Assembly: GCA_026129405.1 (NCBI GenBank)
Contig: JAHCID010000003.1
Coordinates: 1-64,000, forward strand
Source of the DNA: a bacterium
GTDB lineage: Bacteria; Desulfobacterota; Binatia; DP-6
Direction of reading: 5' to 3'
Length of the DNA stretch: 64,000 nt
The position numbers and the translations under genes are program-made. This document shows, piece after piece, positions 42,206 through 52,265 of this stretch. The number at the start of each line of letters is the position of its first letter. Positions within the stretch are counted from its first letter, which is position 1. The notes under the pieces are model-generated. The model did no database searches. It was given only the letters and a program-made list of their open reading frames with translations, and was not told the origin of the DNA.

Positions 42206-43938
42206 GGCGTCACCACCGCCGCGTCGTCGCACGCGGCCAGGCGGAACGCCGCCACCGGTGCGGCGAAGCCCTTCAGCGCGAGCGGTGCCAGCGGCTCGAC
42301 CCGCGCCCCCGAAGCGGCCTGCATGCGGGTGGCGTCGTCGAGCAGCACCTCGCCCGGGCGCGCCTGGGCGGCGAGGCGCGCGGCCAGGAGCACGGCGTCG
42401 CCGAGGACGGTGTACTCGAGCCGCTCGGCCGCGCCGACGCAGCCGGCGACGACGGGGCCGCTGGCGACGCCGATGCCGATCGGCATCGGCGTGCCCGTGG
42501 CGGCGTCGAGGCGCGCCCGCTCGGCCTGCATCGCCTGCGCGGCGCGGAGCGCGCGGCGAGCGTCGTCGCCATGCGGCCGCGGCGCGCCGAAGAGCGCCAT
42601 GACGGCGTCGCCGATGAACTTGTCGACCACGCCGCCGTGGGTATGCACGACGTGCGTGAGCGCCGTCATGTGGGCGTTCAGCAGCTCGACCAGGCGCGCC
42701 GGCGCCATCCCCATGGTGCGGCCGGTGAAGCCGCGGATGTCGCAGAAGAGGATCGTCACCTCGCGCACCTCGCCGCCGAGCGCGGTGCCGCCGCGCAGCA
42801 GCTCGTCGGCCACCGCCGCATCCGCGATCACGTCGAGCACGCGCCGGTAGCGCTCCTTCAACGCGAGGCCCGCCGCCATCTCGTTGAACGCCTCGCCCAG
42901 GCGGCCGACCTCGTCGCGCGTGCGCACCGCCACCCGCACGTCGAGGTCGCCGCCACGGATGCGACGGGCGGCGGCGGCGAGGGCGTCGATCGGCCGGCCG
43001 AGCCCGCGCGCGAGCCCGAGGCTCAGCACGAAGCCCACGAGGAGCGCGGCGCCCCCGAGCCCGAGGATGCGCCGCCGCAGCTGCGCCTCGGCTGCTTCGG
43101 CCGGAGCGAGGGAGGCGAGCCCGACGTCGTAGGCCGGCGGGAAGGGCGCCTCGGGATGCAGCGGGGCGACCAGCAGGCGATGCGCGACGCCGCCGAGCGC
43201 GAGCGTGTCGGCGCCGCCGGCGTCGGCGACGAGCGTTTCGGTGGCGGCCTGGACGGCGGGACGCCACGCGGGCGGCAGGCCGGGTGCGAAGAGGCGGCCG
43301 CCGGCGAAGACGGCGGCCCGCAACGCAACCTCGCCGCCGCTCTCGAAGCTCGCGGGAAAGCCGATCGCCAGGGCGCCGAGACGCTTGCCGCCGACCGGGT
43401 CGCGCACCGGTGTGACCACCACCTCGTCGAGCACGGCCCCGTCTCCGCGACCGCGGACGAGGATGCCCGCGGTCTGGCGGCCGTCGGCGAGCGCCGCGGC
43501 ACGGGCGAGGGCGAAGGCGGCGTCGTCGGCGGCGGCGAGCGTGCCGGCGCGCGGGTCGAGCGTCGGCAGCAGCGCGCCGCGGGCGTCGAGCAGGCGGAAG
43601 AAGCTCACCGGGCGTGCGGCGGCGCCGGCCGGTGGGCGCAGGACGTCGCGCAACTCGTCGATGGCGATCTCGTAGACGAGCGGCGGGTCGTTCTCGCCGA
43701 GCGCGGCGACGAGACGCACCGAGCGCGCCAGCTCGAGGCAGCGCGTCCGCACGGCGGCGAGGCGCGCGTCCTCGAGCGCGGCGACGAGGCGCACGTCGCG
43801 CCGGAACCCGTCCTGGAAGAGGTCGCGATAGGCCGACTGCACGCTGCGCTGTGCGGCGAGGAGCGCGGCGCCGGTGACGACGACGGTGCCGACGAGCGTG
43901 CCGAGCAGCAGCTTCAGGCGGAAGCCGAGGACGGGCAC
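42202..43938 (-). CDS. Membrane adenylate/guanylate cyclase with sensor and HAMP
   Basis: 578 residues. A first membrane helix (KLLLGTLVGTVVVTGAALLA), a periplasmic sensor of about 270 residues, a second helix (LGLGGAALLVGFVLSLGLAR), a HAMP linker (RPIDALAAAARRIRGGDLDV) and a class III cyclase. The cyclase motifs include VTILFCDIRGFTGRTMG with a metal Asp, GGVVDKFIGDAVMALFGAP with the second Asp, and YTVLGDAVLLAARL. It makes cAMP or cGMP in response to a periplasmic signal, perhaps one linked to the cupredoxin encoded just upstream. GTG start. Confidence 0.9.
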   Translation of the reverse strand: MPVLGFRLKLLLGTLVGTVVVTGAALLAAQRSVQSAYRDLFQDGFRRDVRLVAALEDARLAAVRTRCLELARSVRLVAALGENDPPLVYEIAIDELRDVLRPPAGAAARPVSFFRLLDARGALLPTLDPRAGTLAAADDAAFALARAAALADGRQTAGILVRGRGDGAVLDEVVVTPVRDPVGGKRLGALAIGFPASFESGGEVALRAAVFAGGRLFAPGLPPAWRPAVQAATETLVADAGGADTLALGGVAHRLLVAPLHPEAPFPPAYDVGLASLAPAEAAEAQLRRRILGLGGAALLVGFVLSLGLARGLGRPIDALAAAARRIRGGDLDVRVAVRTRDEVGRLGEAFNEMAAGLALKERYRRVLDVIADAAVADELLRGGTALGGEVREVTILFCDIRGFTGRTMGMAPARLVELLNAHMTALTHVVHTHGGVVDKFIGDAVMALFGAPRPHGDDARRALRAAQAMQAERARLDAATGTPMPIGIGVASGPVVAGCVGAAERLEYTVLGDAVLLAARLAAQARPGEVLLDDATRMQAASGARVEPLAPLALKGFAAPVAAFRLAACDDAAVVTP

Positions 43939-43949
43939 GCGTCGTGGCC

Positions 43950-44579
43950 TCAGGGGGCGGCGAAGTCGAGGCGTGTCGTGCCGGTGGCGGACACCTCGAC
44001 GGTGGCGGTGCGCCGAGCGTCGTCGCCGGCCCAGACGTGCACCGTGTGCGGGCCGGGCGGCAGACCGTCGAGCCGGTAGCGGCCTGCGGCGTCGCTGCGC
44101 GTGAACCACGGCGTGTCGACGACGACGATGGTGCCGCGCATGTGCTCGTGGATCTCGCAGAACAGCTGCACCACGCCCGGCTCGTCGAAGGTCACCGTCG
44201 CCGGCGTTTCGTCGCGTGCGTAGCGACCGAGATCGAAGCGCTTCGGCTTCGAGTACGAGAAGACGCTGTGGTACTCCTCGTCACGGTTCGGAAAGGCGAC
44301 GCGGGTGCCGCGGCGCACGGCCAGCACGCCGGGCGCGAACTGATAGTGCTCCTGCGCGAGCGTCGCCTCGGCCGCGGCGGGCGCGTCGGCCGGCGCCTCG
44401 ACCCAGATCACCGCGACCGGCGGATCGGGCGCGCCGACCTCGTAGGTGGCGGCGAGGGGGTAGCGCGGCTTGTCGACGGGAGGCTGCGCGGGCCGCAGCG
44501 CGACGGTGCCCTCGATGCCGGCCGCCGCCACGGCGGTCGCCGCGAGCATCACGACGAGCACCGCCGGCGCCTGGGTCAT
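43950..44579 (-). CDS. Secreted cupredoxin with carboxypeptidase-regulatory-like domain
   Basis: 209 residues. After a signal peptide comes a plastocyanin-like domain with type 1 copper ligands: His in EEYHSVFSYS and the cluster CEIHEHM in VVQLFCEIHEHMRG (Cys, His, Met). A C-terminal beta-sandwich with GRYRLDGLPPGPHTVHVWAG follows. I recall similar proteins labelled methylamine utilisation protein in databases, which is weak evidence. Start ATG overlaps the hisS stop. It is probably a periplasmic electron carrier or copper sensor. Confidence 0.85.
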   Translation of the reverse strand: MTQAPAVLVVMLAATAVAAAGIEGTVALRPAQPPVDKPRYPLAATYEVGAPDPPVAVIWVEAPADAPAAAEATLAQEHYQFAPGVLAVRRGTRVAFPNRDEEYHSVFSYSKPKRFDLGRYARDETPATVTFDEPGVVQLFCEIHEHMRGTIVVVDTPWFTRSDAAGRYRLDGLPPGPHTVHVWAGDDARRTATVEVSATGTTRLDFAAP

Positions 44580-45913
44580 GCTCCCACGAGCCGCGGCGTG
44601 CGGTCCTCGACGGGCGGCTCCCAGGCGTCGGGGTCGGCGTCGACCTGTGCGCCGCTGCGAATGTCGCGCACGCCGTGGGCGGCGCCGGGCTCCATGGGCG
44701 GGAACCACACGAACGGGATGCCGCGCTGCTCGGCCTGGCGAATCTGCTTTCCGAGCTTGATCGGCCGGTCGAAGACCTCGCAGGCGATGTCGCGCGCGCG
44801 CAGCCGGCGCGCGACCTGCTGCGACACGTCGCGGGTCTCGTCGGAGACCAGCGCGACCAGCACGCAGCTCGGGGTGGCGCGGTCGGCGTGCAGCAGCTGC
44901 TTCGCGAACAGCCGGCCGACGAGGCGCGTGACGCCGATCGACACGCCGACGCCGGGCATCGTGGCGTCGACGCCCATGCCCGAGGCGAGATCGTCGTAGC
45001 GGCCGCCCGAGCACACCGAGCCGAGCTGCTCGTGGCCGACGAGCTGCCCCTCGCAGACCATGCCGGTGTAGTAGTCGAGGCCGCGCGCGATGCGCAGGTC
45101 GGCGACCAGACGGCCCTCCGGCAGGTCGGCGCTCGCCGCGAGGATCGCGCCGAGGTCGGCGAGGCCGGCGTCGATGAGCGGGTGGGCGAGGCCCAGGGCG
45201 CGGAGCCCGGCGGCAACCGCCGGGGCGTCGCCGCGGATGCGGGCGAGCGCGAGGCAGCGCTCGGCGACGGCGTCCGTCAGTCCGAGGCTCGCCGTCAGCA
45301 GCTCGCGAACGCCGCGCTCGCCGATCTTGTCGAGCTTGTCGGCAGCGCGCAGGACGTCGGTCACCGCCTCGATCCCCATCGCCCGGTAGGCGCCTTCGAG
45401 CAGCTTGCGGTGGTTCACGAGCAGGCGGACCGGGGGGATGGGGAGGGCGGCGAGAACCTCGGCGAGCAGGCGGATCAGCTCGGCGTCGTGGTGGATGCCG
45501 AGCCGGCCGTCGCCGATGACGTCGACGTCGGCCTGGGTGAACTCGCGGTAGCGGCCCTCCTGGGGACGCTCGCCGCGCCACGCCTTCTGGATCTGATAGC
45601 GGCGGATCGGGAAGGTCAGCTGGCCGCGGTGCTGGGCGACGTAGCGGGCGAAGGGCACGGTCAGATCGAAGTGCAGCCCGAGGTCGGTGTCCTCGCCGGG
45701 CTCGGCGTGGAGGCGGCGGAGGACGTACACCTCCTTGTCCGTCTCCCCCTTGGCGAGCAGCACCTTCAGCGGCTCGACGGCGCGGGTCTCGATCGAGACG
45801 AAGCCGGCGAGCTCGAACCGATGCCGGATCCGGTCGAGGAGCAGCTGCTCCGCCAGCCGCTGCGCGGGCAGCCACTCGGGAAAGCCGCTCAGCGGCGGGA
45901 TCGGCTCGGCCAT
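44576..45913 (-). CDS. hisS: Histidyl-tRNA synthetase
   Basis: 445 residues. Class II motifs: motif 2 RRYQIQKAWRGERPQEGRYR and EFTQADVDVIG; histidine-specific ARGLDYYTGMV; and motif 3 in GVGVSIGVTRLVGRL. The anticodon-binding domain follows (CEVFDRPIKLGKQIRQAEQR). An essential gene. It leads an operon with three secreted or membrane genes by 4-base overlap, an uncommon arrangement. Confidence 0.95.
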   Translation of the reverse strand: MAEPIPPLSGFPEWLPAQRLAEQLLLDRIRHRFELAGFVSIETRAVEPLKVLLAKGETDKEVYVLRRLHAEPGEDTDLGLHFDLTVPFARYVAQHRGQLTFPIRRYQIQKAWRGERPQEGRYREFTQADVDVIGDGRLGIHHDAELIRLLAEVLAALPIPPVRLLVNHRKLLEGAYRAMGIEAVTDVLRAADKLDKIGERGVRELLTASLGLTDAVAERCLALARIRGDAPAVAAGLRALGLAHPLIDAGLADLGAILAASADLPEGRLVADLRIARGLDYYTGMVCEGQLVGHEQLGSVCSGGRYDDLASGMGVDATMPGVGVSIGVTRLVGRLFAKQLLHADRATPSCVLVALVSDETRDVSQQVARRLRARDIACEVFDRPIKLGKQIRQAEQRGIPFVWFPPMEPGAAHGVRDIRSGAQVDADPDAWEPPVEDRTPRLVGA

Positions 45914-46037
45914 GGGGTGCGATACTAGTCGAAGGCCGCGGGGGGCGCGAAACGCCGCCGCGCAGGCGCCCAGGCAAAGGCATGCAGCGGTGCACGCGGC
46001 CCGTACCTTCGTCTTGCAGGAGCGCCACCAATTTTCC

Positions 46038-46066
46038 TTGACGGCACGAACTTGCGACGTGCTAGT
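46038..46066 (+). promoter_or_regulatory. Putative housekeeping promoter
   Basis: TTGACG at 46038-46043, a 17-base spacer and GCTAGT at 46061-46066 precede the large surface-protein gene at 46135. The -10 is weak. The 220-base gap 45914-46134 also serves the divergent hisS operon. Confidence 0.4.
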
Positions 46067-46134
46067 GTTCGCGCGCTCCGCACCGCCCGGTGCTCGACGA
46101 CGTGACGTGTAGAGGAAAGCGAGGCTACGAGATC

Positions 46135-49107
46135 ATGTCCCACCGCCGTTTTCGGCTTTTGCCCGCGCTCGCGGGCGCCCTCGGTCTCCTCGCCCTCCTC
46201 GGGGCAGCGAGCCCGGCCGCTGCGCAGTGCAACGCCACGCAGCTGTGTGCGCCGGGCGCCAACCCGTGCACCATCACCGCGGGGTGTACGGTGCCCGCCG
46301 GCGCCACCTTCGACATCCGCCCCCGGGCTCTCGTGATCCAGCAGGGCAAGACGCTCACCGTCGACAACGGCAGCGAGCCGCTCACCATCAAGGCCGACAG
46401 CATCCTCTTCGAGCCCGGGGCGAAGATCGTCGCCAAGGGCATCACGATGGGGGTCGGGCAGGGCGGTGCGGTGCGCCTCGAGGCAACGAAAACCCTCACC
46501 CTCCAGACCACGGGCGCCGGGACGGCGAGGATCGACGTCAACGGCAGTTTCACCGGTGGCGTCGTCGAGATGGTCGCCGGCGGCGACATCGACATCAACG
46601 CCACCATCGTCGCCAACACCGGCAGCCAGGACGGATTCGGCGGTCAGATCGACGTCGTCTCGAACGGCGGGGCGGTCACGGTTCGCAGCCTCCTCCAGGC
46701 CATGGGCGGTGGACGCGGTGAGAACGGCTCCTCGGGCGGCACGCTCAGCATCTTCGCGCAGAACGACATCGTGGTGACGTCCGCGGGACGCCTCGACGTC
46801 TCCAACGGCGACTGCATCTGCGACGTCACGCTCGATTCCGCCAACGGCAACGTCGACATCCAGTCCAACTCCGAGATGAACCTGAAGGCCGCGGGCGCCA
46901 TCGGCGACGGCGGCTCGGTCAGCGTCTCGGCGGGCAAGAACGTCAACCTCGCCGGCAAGATCTTCGCGACGGCCCGTGGCAGCGGCGGCGACACCGGCTA
47001 CGGCGGCGGCTTCGGCGGCGAGCTGGACGTCTTCGCGGGCGGCAACGTCACCATGTCGGGCACCACCCAGCTCGACGGCGCCTCGCCCGACGGCGATGGC
47101 GGCAGCGCCGACGTGCAGGCCATCGGCGCGGTCACGGTGTCGGGCGTCCTCCAGGCCCCGGTCACCGGCCAGGGCTCGGGCGGCGACGTCTTCATCGCCG
47201 CCGGCACCGACCTCACCGTCAGCAACAAGATCGACGTCAAGGCCGACGCCTCCGGCGGGACGGCGTCGATGTCCGCCGGTGGGCTGGCGACCATCTCCGG
47301 CACGGTCACCGCGAAGAGCGCGACCACCGGGTTCGCGGGCGGCGCGATCACGCTCACCGCGTGCACCATCAACGTCACCTCGACGGGTCTCCTCGAGGCC
47401 ACCGGGCCCGGCGCCTTCCCGGCGGCGACGAACCTGCTCCAGGCCAGCAACACGATGACCATCTCCGGCAAGATCCTCGCCGGCGCGCTGAACCGTCTCG
47501 AGTGGAAGGTGGCGCCGCCGACGTTCGTCGGTGCGGCGTCCAACCGGGTGCCCACGCCGGTCGTGGCGCAGGCCCCCGAGCTGGAGTGCTGCGTGAACTG
47601 TCCGGTCGTGACCACCACGACCACGGTCCCGACGACGACCACCACCACGACCACGTCGTTGGCGACCACGACGACCAGCACGACGTCGACGACGCTGCCG
47701 CCGGTCACCACGACGACGCTCCCTGCCACCACGACCACGACGATCGTCACCACCACGACCACGAGCACCTCCACCACCTCGACGACGGCGCCGCCGGTGT
47801 GCGGCAACGGCATCGTCGAAGCGGGCGAGCAGTGCGACGGCGGGGCCTGCTGCAACGCGTGCAGCTTCCGTCCGAACACCTTCCCGTGCCGCCCGGCGGC
47901 GGGTGACTGCGATCTGGCCGAGACCTGCACGGGCAGCAGCGCCACGTGCCCGGCCGACGTGAAGTCGACCGCAACGTGCCGGCCGGCCGCCGGCGACTGC
48001 GACGTCGCCGAGAGCTGCAACGGCACGAGCAACACCTGCCCGGCGGACCAGTTCAAGCCGGTGGAGACGCCGTGCCGCGCCGCCGCGGGCGTCTGCGACG
48101 TCGCCGAGGCCTGCACCGGCACCAGCGCGACCTGCCCGGCCGACGCCAAGTCGACGGCTCCCTGCCGCCCGGCGGCGGGCGACTGCGACGTCGCCGAGGT
48201 CTGCAACGGGGTGAGCAACACGTGCCCCGCCGATCAGTTCAAGCCGGCGAGCACGCCGTGCCGCGCGGCGGCGGGCGTGTGCGACCTGGCCGAGACCTGC
48301 ACGGGCAGCAGCGCCACGTGCCCGGCCGACGCCAAGTCGACCGCGCCGTGCCGCGAGGCCGCGGGCGAGTGCGACGTCGCCGAGACCTGCGACGGCGTCG
48401 GCAACGCGTGCCCGGCCGACGCCTTCGCCGAGAACGGAACCCTGTGCGGCGCGGGCGGTGATCTCTGCACGAGCGGCGGCACCTGTGAGAGCGGCGTCTG
48501 CGCCGGCGCGGGCCAGCCCGTCGTATGCCCCGCCTGCGAGTCGTGCGATCCGGGCACGGGCGACTGCGTCGCCGCGCCGCGACTGCTCTGCGCGACGCCG
48601 ATCGAGGCGGGCAAGGCGCAGCTGTCCATCAAGGACAAGCCGGATCCGGCGAAGGATCAGCTCCAGTGGAAGTGGCTGAAGGGCGCCGCGACCCCGCTGG
48701 CGTCGTTCGGAAACCCGGTCGCGTCGACGTCCTACGCGCTGTGCGTCTTCGACCAGTCGGGCGGCACGCCGAGCGTCGTCTTCCGCGGCGACGTACCGGC
48801 GGGCGGTACCTGCGGCACCAAGCCGTGCTGGGCCGCGACCGGCACGAAGGGCTTCAAGTTCGCCAGCAAGACCGGCAACGCCGACGGCGTCATCGGCCTC
48901 ACGCTGACGGCCGGGGTCGCCGGCAAGGCGAAGATCCAGTTCAAGGCGAAGGGCGCCAACCTGTCCTCGATCATGCCGGCGCCGCCGCTGCCGCTGCCGC
49001 TCCTCGTGCAGCTCCAGGCCGACAACGGCACGTGCTTCGAGGCCGCCTACTCGGCCGCCGGGCTCGCGAAGAACGTGCCCGGCGAGTTCAAGGGCAACAG
49101 CAAGTGA
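46135..49107 (+). CDS. Large secreted stalked adhesin-like protein with disintegrin-like repeats
   Basis: 990 residues. Signal peptide ([20 protein letters not shown]); a region of about 440 residues with short Gly/Asn/Asp-rich beta-helix repeats ([33 protein letters not shown]), like filamentous-haemagglutinin folds; and a Thr-rich stalk of about 60 residues. Next come [15 protein letters not shown] and six tandem repeats of [20 protein letters not shown] type, then a globular C-terminal domain ([20 protein letters not shown]). The repeats mimic the disintegrin pattern of animal ADAM proteins. No membrane anchor or sorting signal is visible. Probably an adhesin or surface filament. Confidence 0.85.
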   Translation: MSHRRFRLLPALAGALGLLALLGAASPAAAQCNATQLCAPGANPCTITAGCTVPAGATFDIRPRALVIQQGKTLTVDNGSEPLTIKADSILFEPGAKIVAKGITMGVGQGGAVRLEATKTLTLQTTGAGTARIDVNGSFTGGVVEMVAGGDIDINATIVANTGSQDGFGGQIDVVSNGGAVTVRSLLQAMGGGRGENGSSGGTLSIFAQNDIVVTSAGRLDVSNGDCICDVTLDSANGNVDIQSNSEMNLKAAGAIGDGGSVSVSAGKNVNLAGKIFATARGSGGDTGYGGGFGGELDVFAGGNVTMSGTTQLDGASPDGDGGSADVQAIGAVTVSGVLQAPVTGQGSGGDVFIAAGTDLTVSNKIDVKADASGGTASMSAGGLATISGTVTAKSATTGFAGGAITLTACTINVTSTGLLEATGPGAFPAATNLLQASNTMTISGKILAGALNRLEWKVAPPTFVGAASNRVPTPVVAQAPELECCVNCPVVTTTTTVPTTTTTTTTSLATTTTSTTSTTLPPVTTTTLPATTTTTIVTTTTTSTSTTSTTAPPVCGNGIVEAGEQCDGGACCNACSFRPNTFPCRPAAGDCDLAETCTGSSATCPADVKSTATCRPAAGDCDVAESCNGTSNTCPADQFKPVETPCRAAAGVCDVAEACTGTSATCPADAKSTAPCRPAAGDCDVAEVCNGVSNTCPADQFKPASTPCRAAAGVCDLAETCTGSSATCPADAKSTAPCREAAGECDVAETCDGVGNACPADAFAENGTLCGAGGDLCTSGGTCESGVCAGAGQPVVCPACESCDPGTGDCVAAPRLLCATPIEAGKAQLSIKDKPDPAKDQLQWKWLKGAATPLASFGNPVASTSYALCVFDQSGGTPSVVFRGDVPAGGTCGTKPCWAATGTKGFKFASKTGNADGVIGLTLTAGVAGKAKIQFKAKGANLSSIMPAPPLPLPLLVQLQADNGTCFEAAYSAAGLAKNVPGEFKGNSK
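47880..48423 (+). repeat. Six tandem disintegrin-like coding repeats
   Basis: Six in-frame units of about 90-96 bases encode CR-AAG-CD-AE-C-G-S-CPAD. Units 1, 3 and 5 resemble one another more than neighbours do, as do 2 and 4, suggesting growth by two-unit duplication. Recombination or assembly collapse is possible here. Confidence 0.85.
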
Positions 49108-49121
49108 CGGACGGCGCTCGC

Positions 49122-49155
49122 GGCCGGCGCCCCCGGGTTACCCCGGGCGCCGGCC
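49122..49155. terminator. Bidirectional hairpin terminator
   Basis: GGCCGGCGCCC...GGGCGCCGGCC with a TTA loop region lies between converging genes (46135 gene and peroxiredoxin). One bulge; very stable. Confidence 0.75.
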
Positions 49156-49176
49156 GGGCGCGCGTCCGTCAGACCG

Positions 49177-49812
49177 TCACTTGTTGGGCTGCGGCGTCAG
49201 CCGCAGGTAGGGACGCAGCGCCGTCCAGCCCTTCGGGAACTTCGCCTTCGCATCGGCGTCGCTGACCGAGGGCACGATCACGCAGTCCTCGCCGTCCTTC
49301 CAATCGGCCGGGGTCGCGACCTGGTGGTCGTCGGTGAGCTGGAGCGAGTCGAGCACCCGCAGCAGCTCCTGGAAGTTGCGGCCGGTGCTGGCCGGGTAGG
49401 TGATCATCGCGCGGGCGCGCTTCTTCGGGTCGATGAAGAAGACCGAGCGCACGGTGAGGGTGTCGTTGGCCTCCGGATGGATCATGCCGTAGAGGCCCGC
49501 GACCTTGCGATCCGGGTCGGCGAGGATCGGGAAGTTCATCTTCGTCTTCTGGGTGTCCTCGATGTCGCCCACCCAGCCCTGGTGCGACTTCACGTCGTCG
49601 ACGCTCACCGCGATCATCTTGCAGCGGCGCTTGTCGAACTCGCTCTTCAGCTTCGCGGCGGTGCCGAGCTCGGTCGTACACACGGGCGTGAAGTCCTTCG
49701 GGTGGGAGAAGAGGATGGCCCAGGTGTCGCCGATCCACTCGTGGAACTTGATGCGGCCGGCGGTGGAGTCCTGCTCGAAGTCGGGGACGGTGCTACCGAT
49801 CTGGATCGCCAT
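49177..49812 (-). CDS. 1-Cys peroxiredoxin (Prx6 type)
   Basis: 211 residues. The peroxidatic Cys is C45 in HPKDFTPVCTTELG. The long C-terminal part (TGRNFQELLRVLDSLQLTDD, KGWTALRPYLRLTPQP) is the Prx6-type dimerisation region. No resolving Cys of the 2-Cys type is obvious. It reduces hydrogen peroxide and lipid peroxides. It stands alone with its own start region. Confidence 0.95.
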   Translation of the reverse strand: MAIQIGSTVPDFEQDSTAGRIKFHEWIGDTWAILFSHPKDFTPVCTTELGTAAKLKSEFDKRRCKMIAVSVDDVKSHQGWVGDIEDTQKTKMNFPILADPDRKVAGLYGMIHPEANDTLTVRSVFFIDPKKRARAMITYPASTGRNFQELLRVLDSLQLTDDHQVATPADWKDGEDCVIVPSVSDADAKAKFPKGWTALRPYLRLTPQPNK

Positions 49813-49948
49813 GGGACGCGCTCCTTTCGATGACTGCGATCTGCGACCGGTAGCCTCGGAGCCCGATCGGGTCAACGCCGGCGGGGCGTGCGGGCCGGGT
49901 CCGCGGACGGGCGTGCGTCCCGGGCCGCCATCGGGTAGCAGCAGAGCC

Positions 49949-51241
49949 GTGGGACGCACGCCCCGGGAGCTGTCGCCCGCCGACGCCGCCGCGCTCCTGC
50001 GGCCGCGCGACACCGTGGCCTGCGGCTTCGTGAGCGCGCAGCCGGTCGGCATCCTCGAGGCGCTCGGGGCGCGCGACGACCTGGTCGACGTCGTCCTCTT
50101 CACCGGCCTCCTCGGCGCGCCGTACGCCTTCCTGCAGCGGCCGGGCGTGCGCGTCCTGAGCGGCTTCTTCGGTCCCGTCGAGCGCATGGCGCGGGCGGCG
50201 GGCGCGGCGGTCGAGTACCTGGCCGCCGACTTCCACGGCCTCGAGCGTCTGGCGCTGCGGCTGCGTCCGCGCGTGGTCCTCGCCGTGACGACGCCGCCCG
50301 ACGCCGGTGGATGGCTGTCGTTCGGAGCCCATGCGGGCGCCAGCACCACGGCGTTCTGCGAGGCGGCGCGCGATCCCGACCGGCTCGCCGTGGCCGAGCT
50401 GAACGCACACATGCCGCGCGTGGCCGGGCTGCCCGAGCACGGCGACAACCGCATCCACGTCTCGGAGGTCGACGCCGTGGTGCGCCACGACGCGCCCCTC
50501 TTCGCGCTGCCGCCGACGAGCGCCAGCCCCGAGGAGCACGCGATCGCCGCCGAGGTGGCCGCGCACGTGGCGCCGGGCTCGACGCTCCAGTTCGGCATCG
50601 GCGCGATCCCGGACGAGATCGCCTCCCTGCTCGCGTCCGGGCCGCTGGACGACCTCGGCGTCCACACGGAGATGCTCTCGGACGGCGTCATGGACCTGCA
50701 TCGGGCGGGCAAGGTGACCAACCGCAAGGGGCTCTACGACGGCGTCAGCATCGCCACCTTCGCGCTCGGCACGAGCGCGCTCTACGCCTGGCTCGACGGC
50801 AACCCCGACGTCCGCATGCTGCCGGTCGGCGCGGTCAACGACCCGGCGCTGATGCGCCGGCTGCGCCGCTTCGTGAGCGTCAACGGGGCGCTCGCCGTCG
50901 ATCTGCGCGGGCAGGTCGCCGCCGACCACGTCGGCGGGCGGCAATACTCGGGCGTGGGCGGGCACGAGTCGTTCGTGCTCGGCGCCGCGGAGGCCCCGGG
51001 CGGGCAGAGCTTCATCTGCCTGCGCTCGACGGCGACGGTCCACGGCGAGCGCGTCTCCACGATCGTGCCCCGGCTCGGCGCCGACACGACGGTCACCACG
51101 CCGCGCCACCACGTCCAGTGGGTCGTCACCGAGCACGGCGCCGTCGACCTCTCGGTGCTGGGCGATCGCGCGCGCGCCGAGGCGCTGATCCGCGTCGCCC
51201 ATCCGGACTTCCGCGACGAGCTGCGGGCGGCGATCGGGTAG
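49949..51241 (+). CDS. Acetyl-CoA hydrolase/CoA-transferase family protein
   Basis: 430 residues from a GTG. Family motifs: FGIGAIPDEIASLL, LGVHTEMLSDGVMDLHRAGK, VTNRKGLYDG and GGRQYSGVGGHESFVLGA. The Glu of TEML is the likely CoA-ester-forming residue. Relatives include 4-hydroxybutyrate and acetate CoA-transferases; the acyl group here is unknown. The next gene starts six bases after the stop. Confidence 0.88.
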   Translation: MGRTPRELSPADAAALLRPRDTVACGFVSAQPVGILEALGARDDLVDVVLFTGLLGAPYAFLQRPGVRVLSGFFGPVERMARAAGAAVEYLAADFHGLERLALRLRPRVVLAVTTPPDAGGWLSFGAHAGASTTAFCEAARDPDRLAVAELNAHMPRVAGLPEHGDNRIHVSEVDAVVRHDAPLFALPPTSASPEEHAIAAEVAAHVAPGSTLQFGIGAIPDEIASLLASGPLDDLGVHTEMLSDGVMDLHRAGKVTNRKGLYDGVSIATFALGTSALYAWLDGNPDVRMLPVGAVNDPALMRRLRRFVSVNGALAVDLRGQVAADHVGGRQYSGVGGHESFVLGAAEAPGGQSFICLRSTATVHGERVSTIVPRLGADTTVTTPRHHVQWVVTEHGAVDLSVLGDRARAEALIRVAHPDFRDELRAAIG

Positions 51242-51246
51242 GGCGG

Positions 51247-51774
51247 GTGCGGCGTCTCGTCCTCGTGCTGGCGCTCGTCGCCACGGCGGGCGCCGCATCG
51301 CTCGCCTCGGCCGGATGCCGGCTGTGCGGCGGCTCGCCGCAGGCGGTCGATCCGGCGGGACGTCCGCGCTCGTCGGACGGCCCGCTCGCAGAGGTGACCT
51401 TCCTCGTCGAGCACCGGGACCGCATCTGGCGCTCGGTCAGCACGATCCCGGAGGGCGTCGAGGTCGCGACCGGCTCGCCGGACGCGAAGGTCGCGGACCT
51501 CCTGCGCCGGCAGATCCAGGCCAACGCCATCCGTCTGAAGGAAGGGCGGCCGAACGAGGTGCCCGACCCGCTGGTGACGGAGCTCTACCGCAACGGCCCC
51601 AAGGTCGTGGTCGAGATGCGGGTGACCGACGACGGCATGCGCCTGCGCGCGACGTCGAGCGACCCCTGGGTCGTGAAGCTGATCCAGGCCCACGCCGAGG
51701 TCGTCGACCGCTGCCTCGTCGTCGGGTGGGACGAGGTGCACCGGGCGCACCCGCTGCCGCCGCGCGATCCCTGA
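51247..51774 (+). CDS. Secreted or lipid-anchored protein of unknown function
   Basis: 175 residues from a GTG. A signal segment (VRRLVLVLALVATAGAASLA) is followed by SAGCRLCGG, a possible lipobox. The body is a mixed alpha/beta domain (EVTFLVEHRDRIWRSVSTIP, VTELYRNGPKVVVEMRVTDD). No family recognised. It may be co-transcribed with the CoA-transferase. Confidence 0.6.
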   Translation: MRRLVLVLALVATAGAASLASAGCRLCGGSPQAVDPAGRPRSSDGPLAEVTFLVEHRDRIWRSVSTIPEGVEVATGSPDAKVADLLRRQIQANAIRLKEGRPNEVPDPLVTELYRNGPKVVVEMRVTDDGMRLRATSSDPWVVKLIQAHAEVVDRCLVVGWDEVHRAHPLPPRDP

Positions 51775-51797
51775 GCGCGCCGCCGGGCGTTTCGCGG

Positions 51798-52265
51798 TCA
51801 GCGCTTCTTCTTCGACGGCGGAACCCGCAGCACGAGGACGGGGGCGGGGGCGTGGCGGATCACCTTCTCCGCGACGCTGCCCATGAAGAGGTGGGCGAGA
51901 CCGGTGCGGCCGTGGGTCGCCATGACGACGCAGTCGGCGCGTCGTGCGGCGTCGAGGATGCGCTCGGCGGCGTTGCCGATCTCGACCCGGACGGTGGCCG
52001 GCGGTCCGTCCGTGCCGATGACCTTGGCGACCGCCGACTCGAGCCGCTTGCGCAGCTCGGGTACGAACGTGGCCGGAGCGGGCATGCTGTCGGCCGCCAG
52101 CCCGAGCGGCAGGTCGGTCGGGACGTAGAACGGCACCACGACGTGCAACACCGTGAGCCGGCCGCCGTGATCGGCCGCGAGCTGCGCGGCTTCGCGCAGG
52201 GCGCGCGTCGCGGCGTCGGAGAAATCGTGCGGAACCAGGATGCGCCGGAAGAGTCGGGAAGCCAT
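51798..52265 (-). CDS. Universal stress protein
   Basis: 155 residues. The UspA fold is clear: FRRILVPHDFSDAATRALRE at the start and ATHGRTGLAHLFMGSVAEKV near the end, with the Gly-rich ATP-binding loop. A basic tail PPSKKKR follows. I chose the ATG at 52265. Members bind ATP and modulate stress or anaerobic survival. Confidence 0.93.
   Translation of the reverse strand: MASRLFRRILVPHDFSDAATRALREAAQLAADHGGRLTVLHVVVPFYVPTDLPLGLAADSMPAPATFVPELRKRLESAVAKVIGTDGPPATVRVEIGNAAERILDAARRADCVVMATHGRTGLAHLFMGSVAEKVIRHAPAPVLVLRVPPSKKKR

Noticed and set aside
47604-48423. Thr-rich and Cys-rich repeats as a CRISPR array
   Set aside because: The repeats are in-frame coding units with no unique spacers and sit inside a long gene with a signal peptide.
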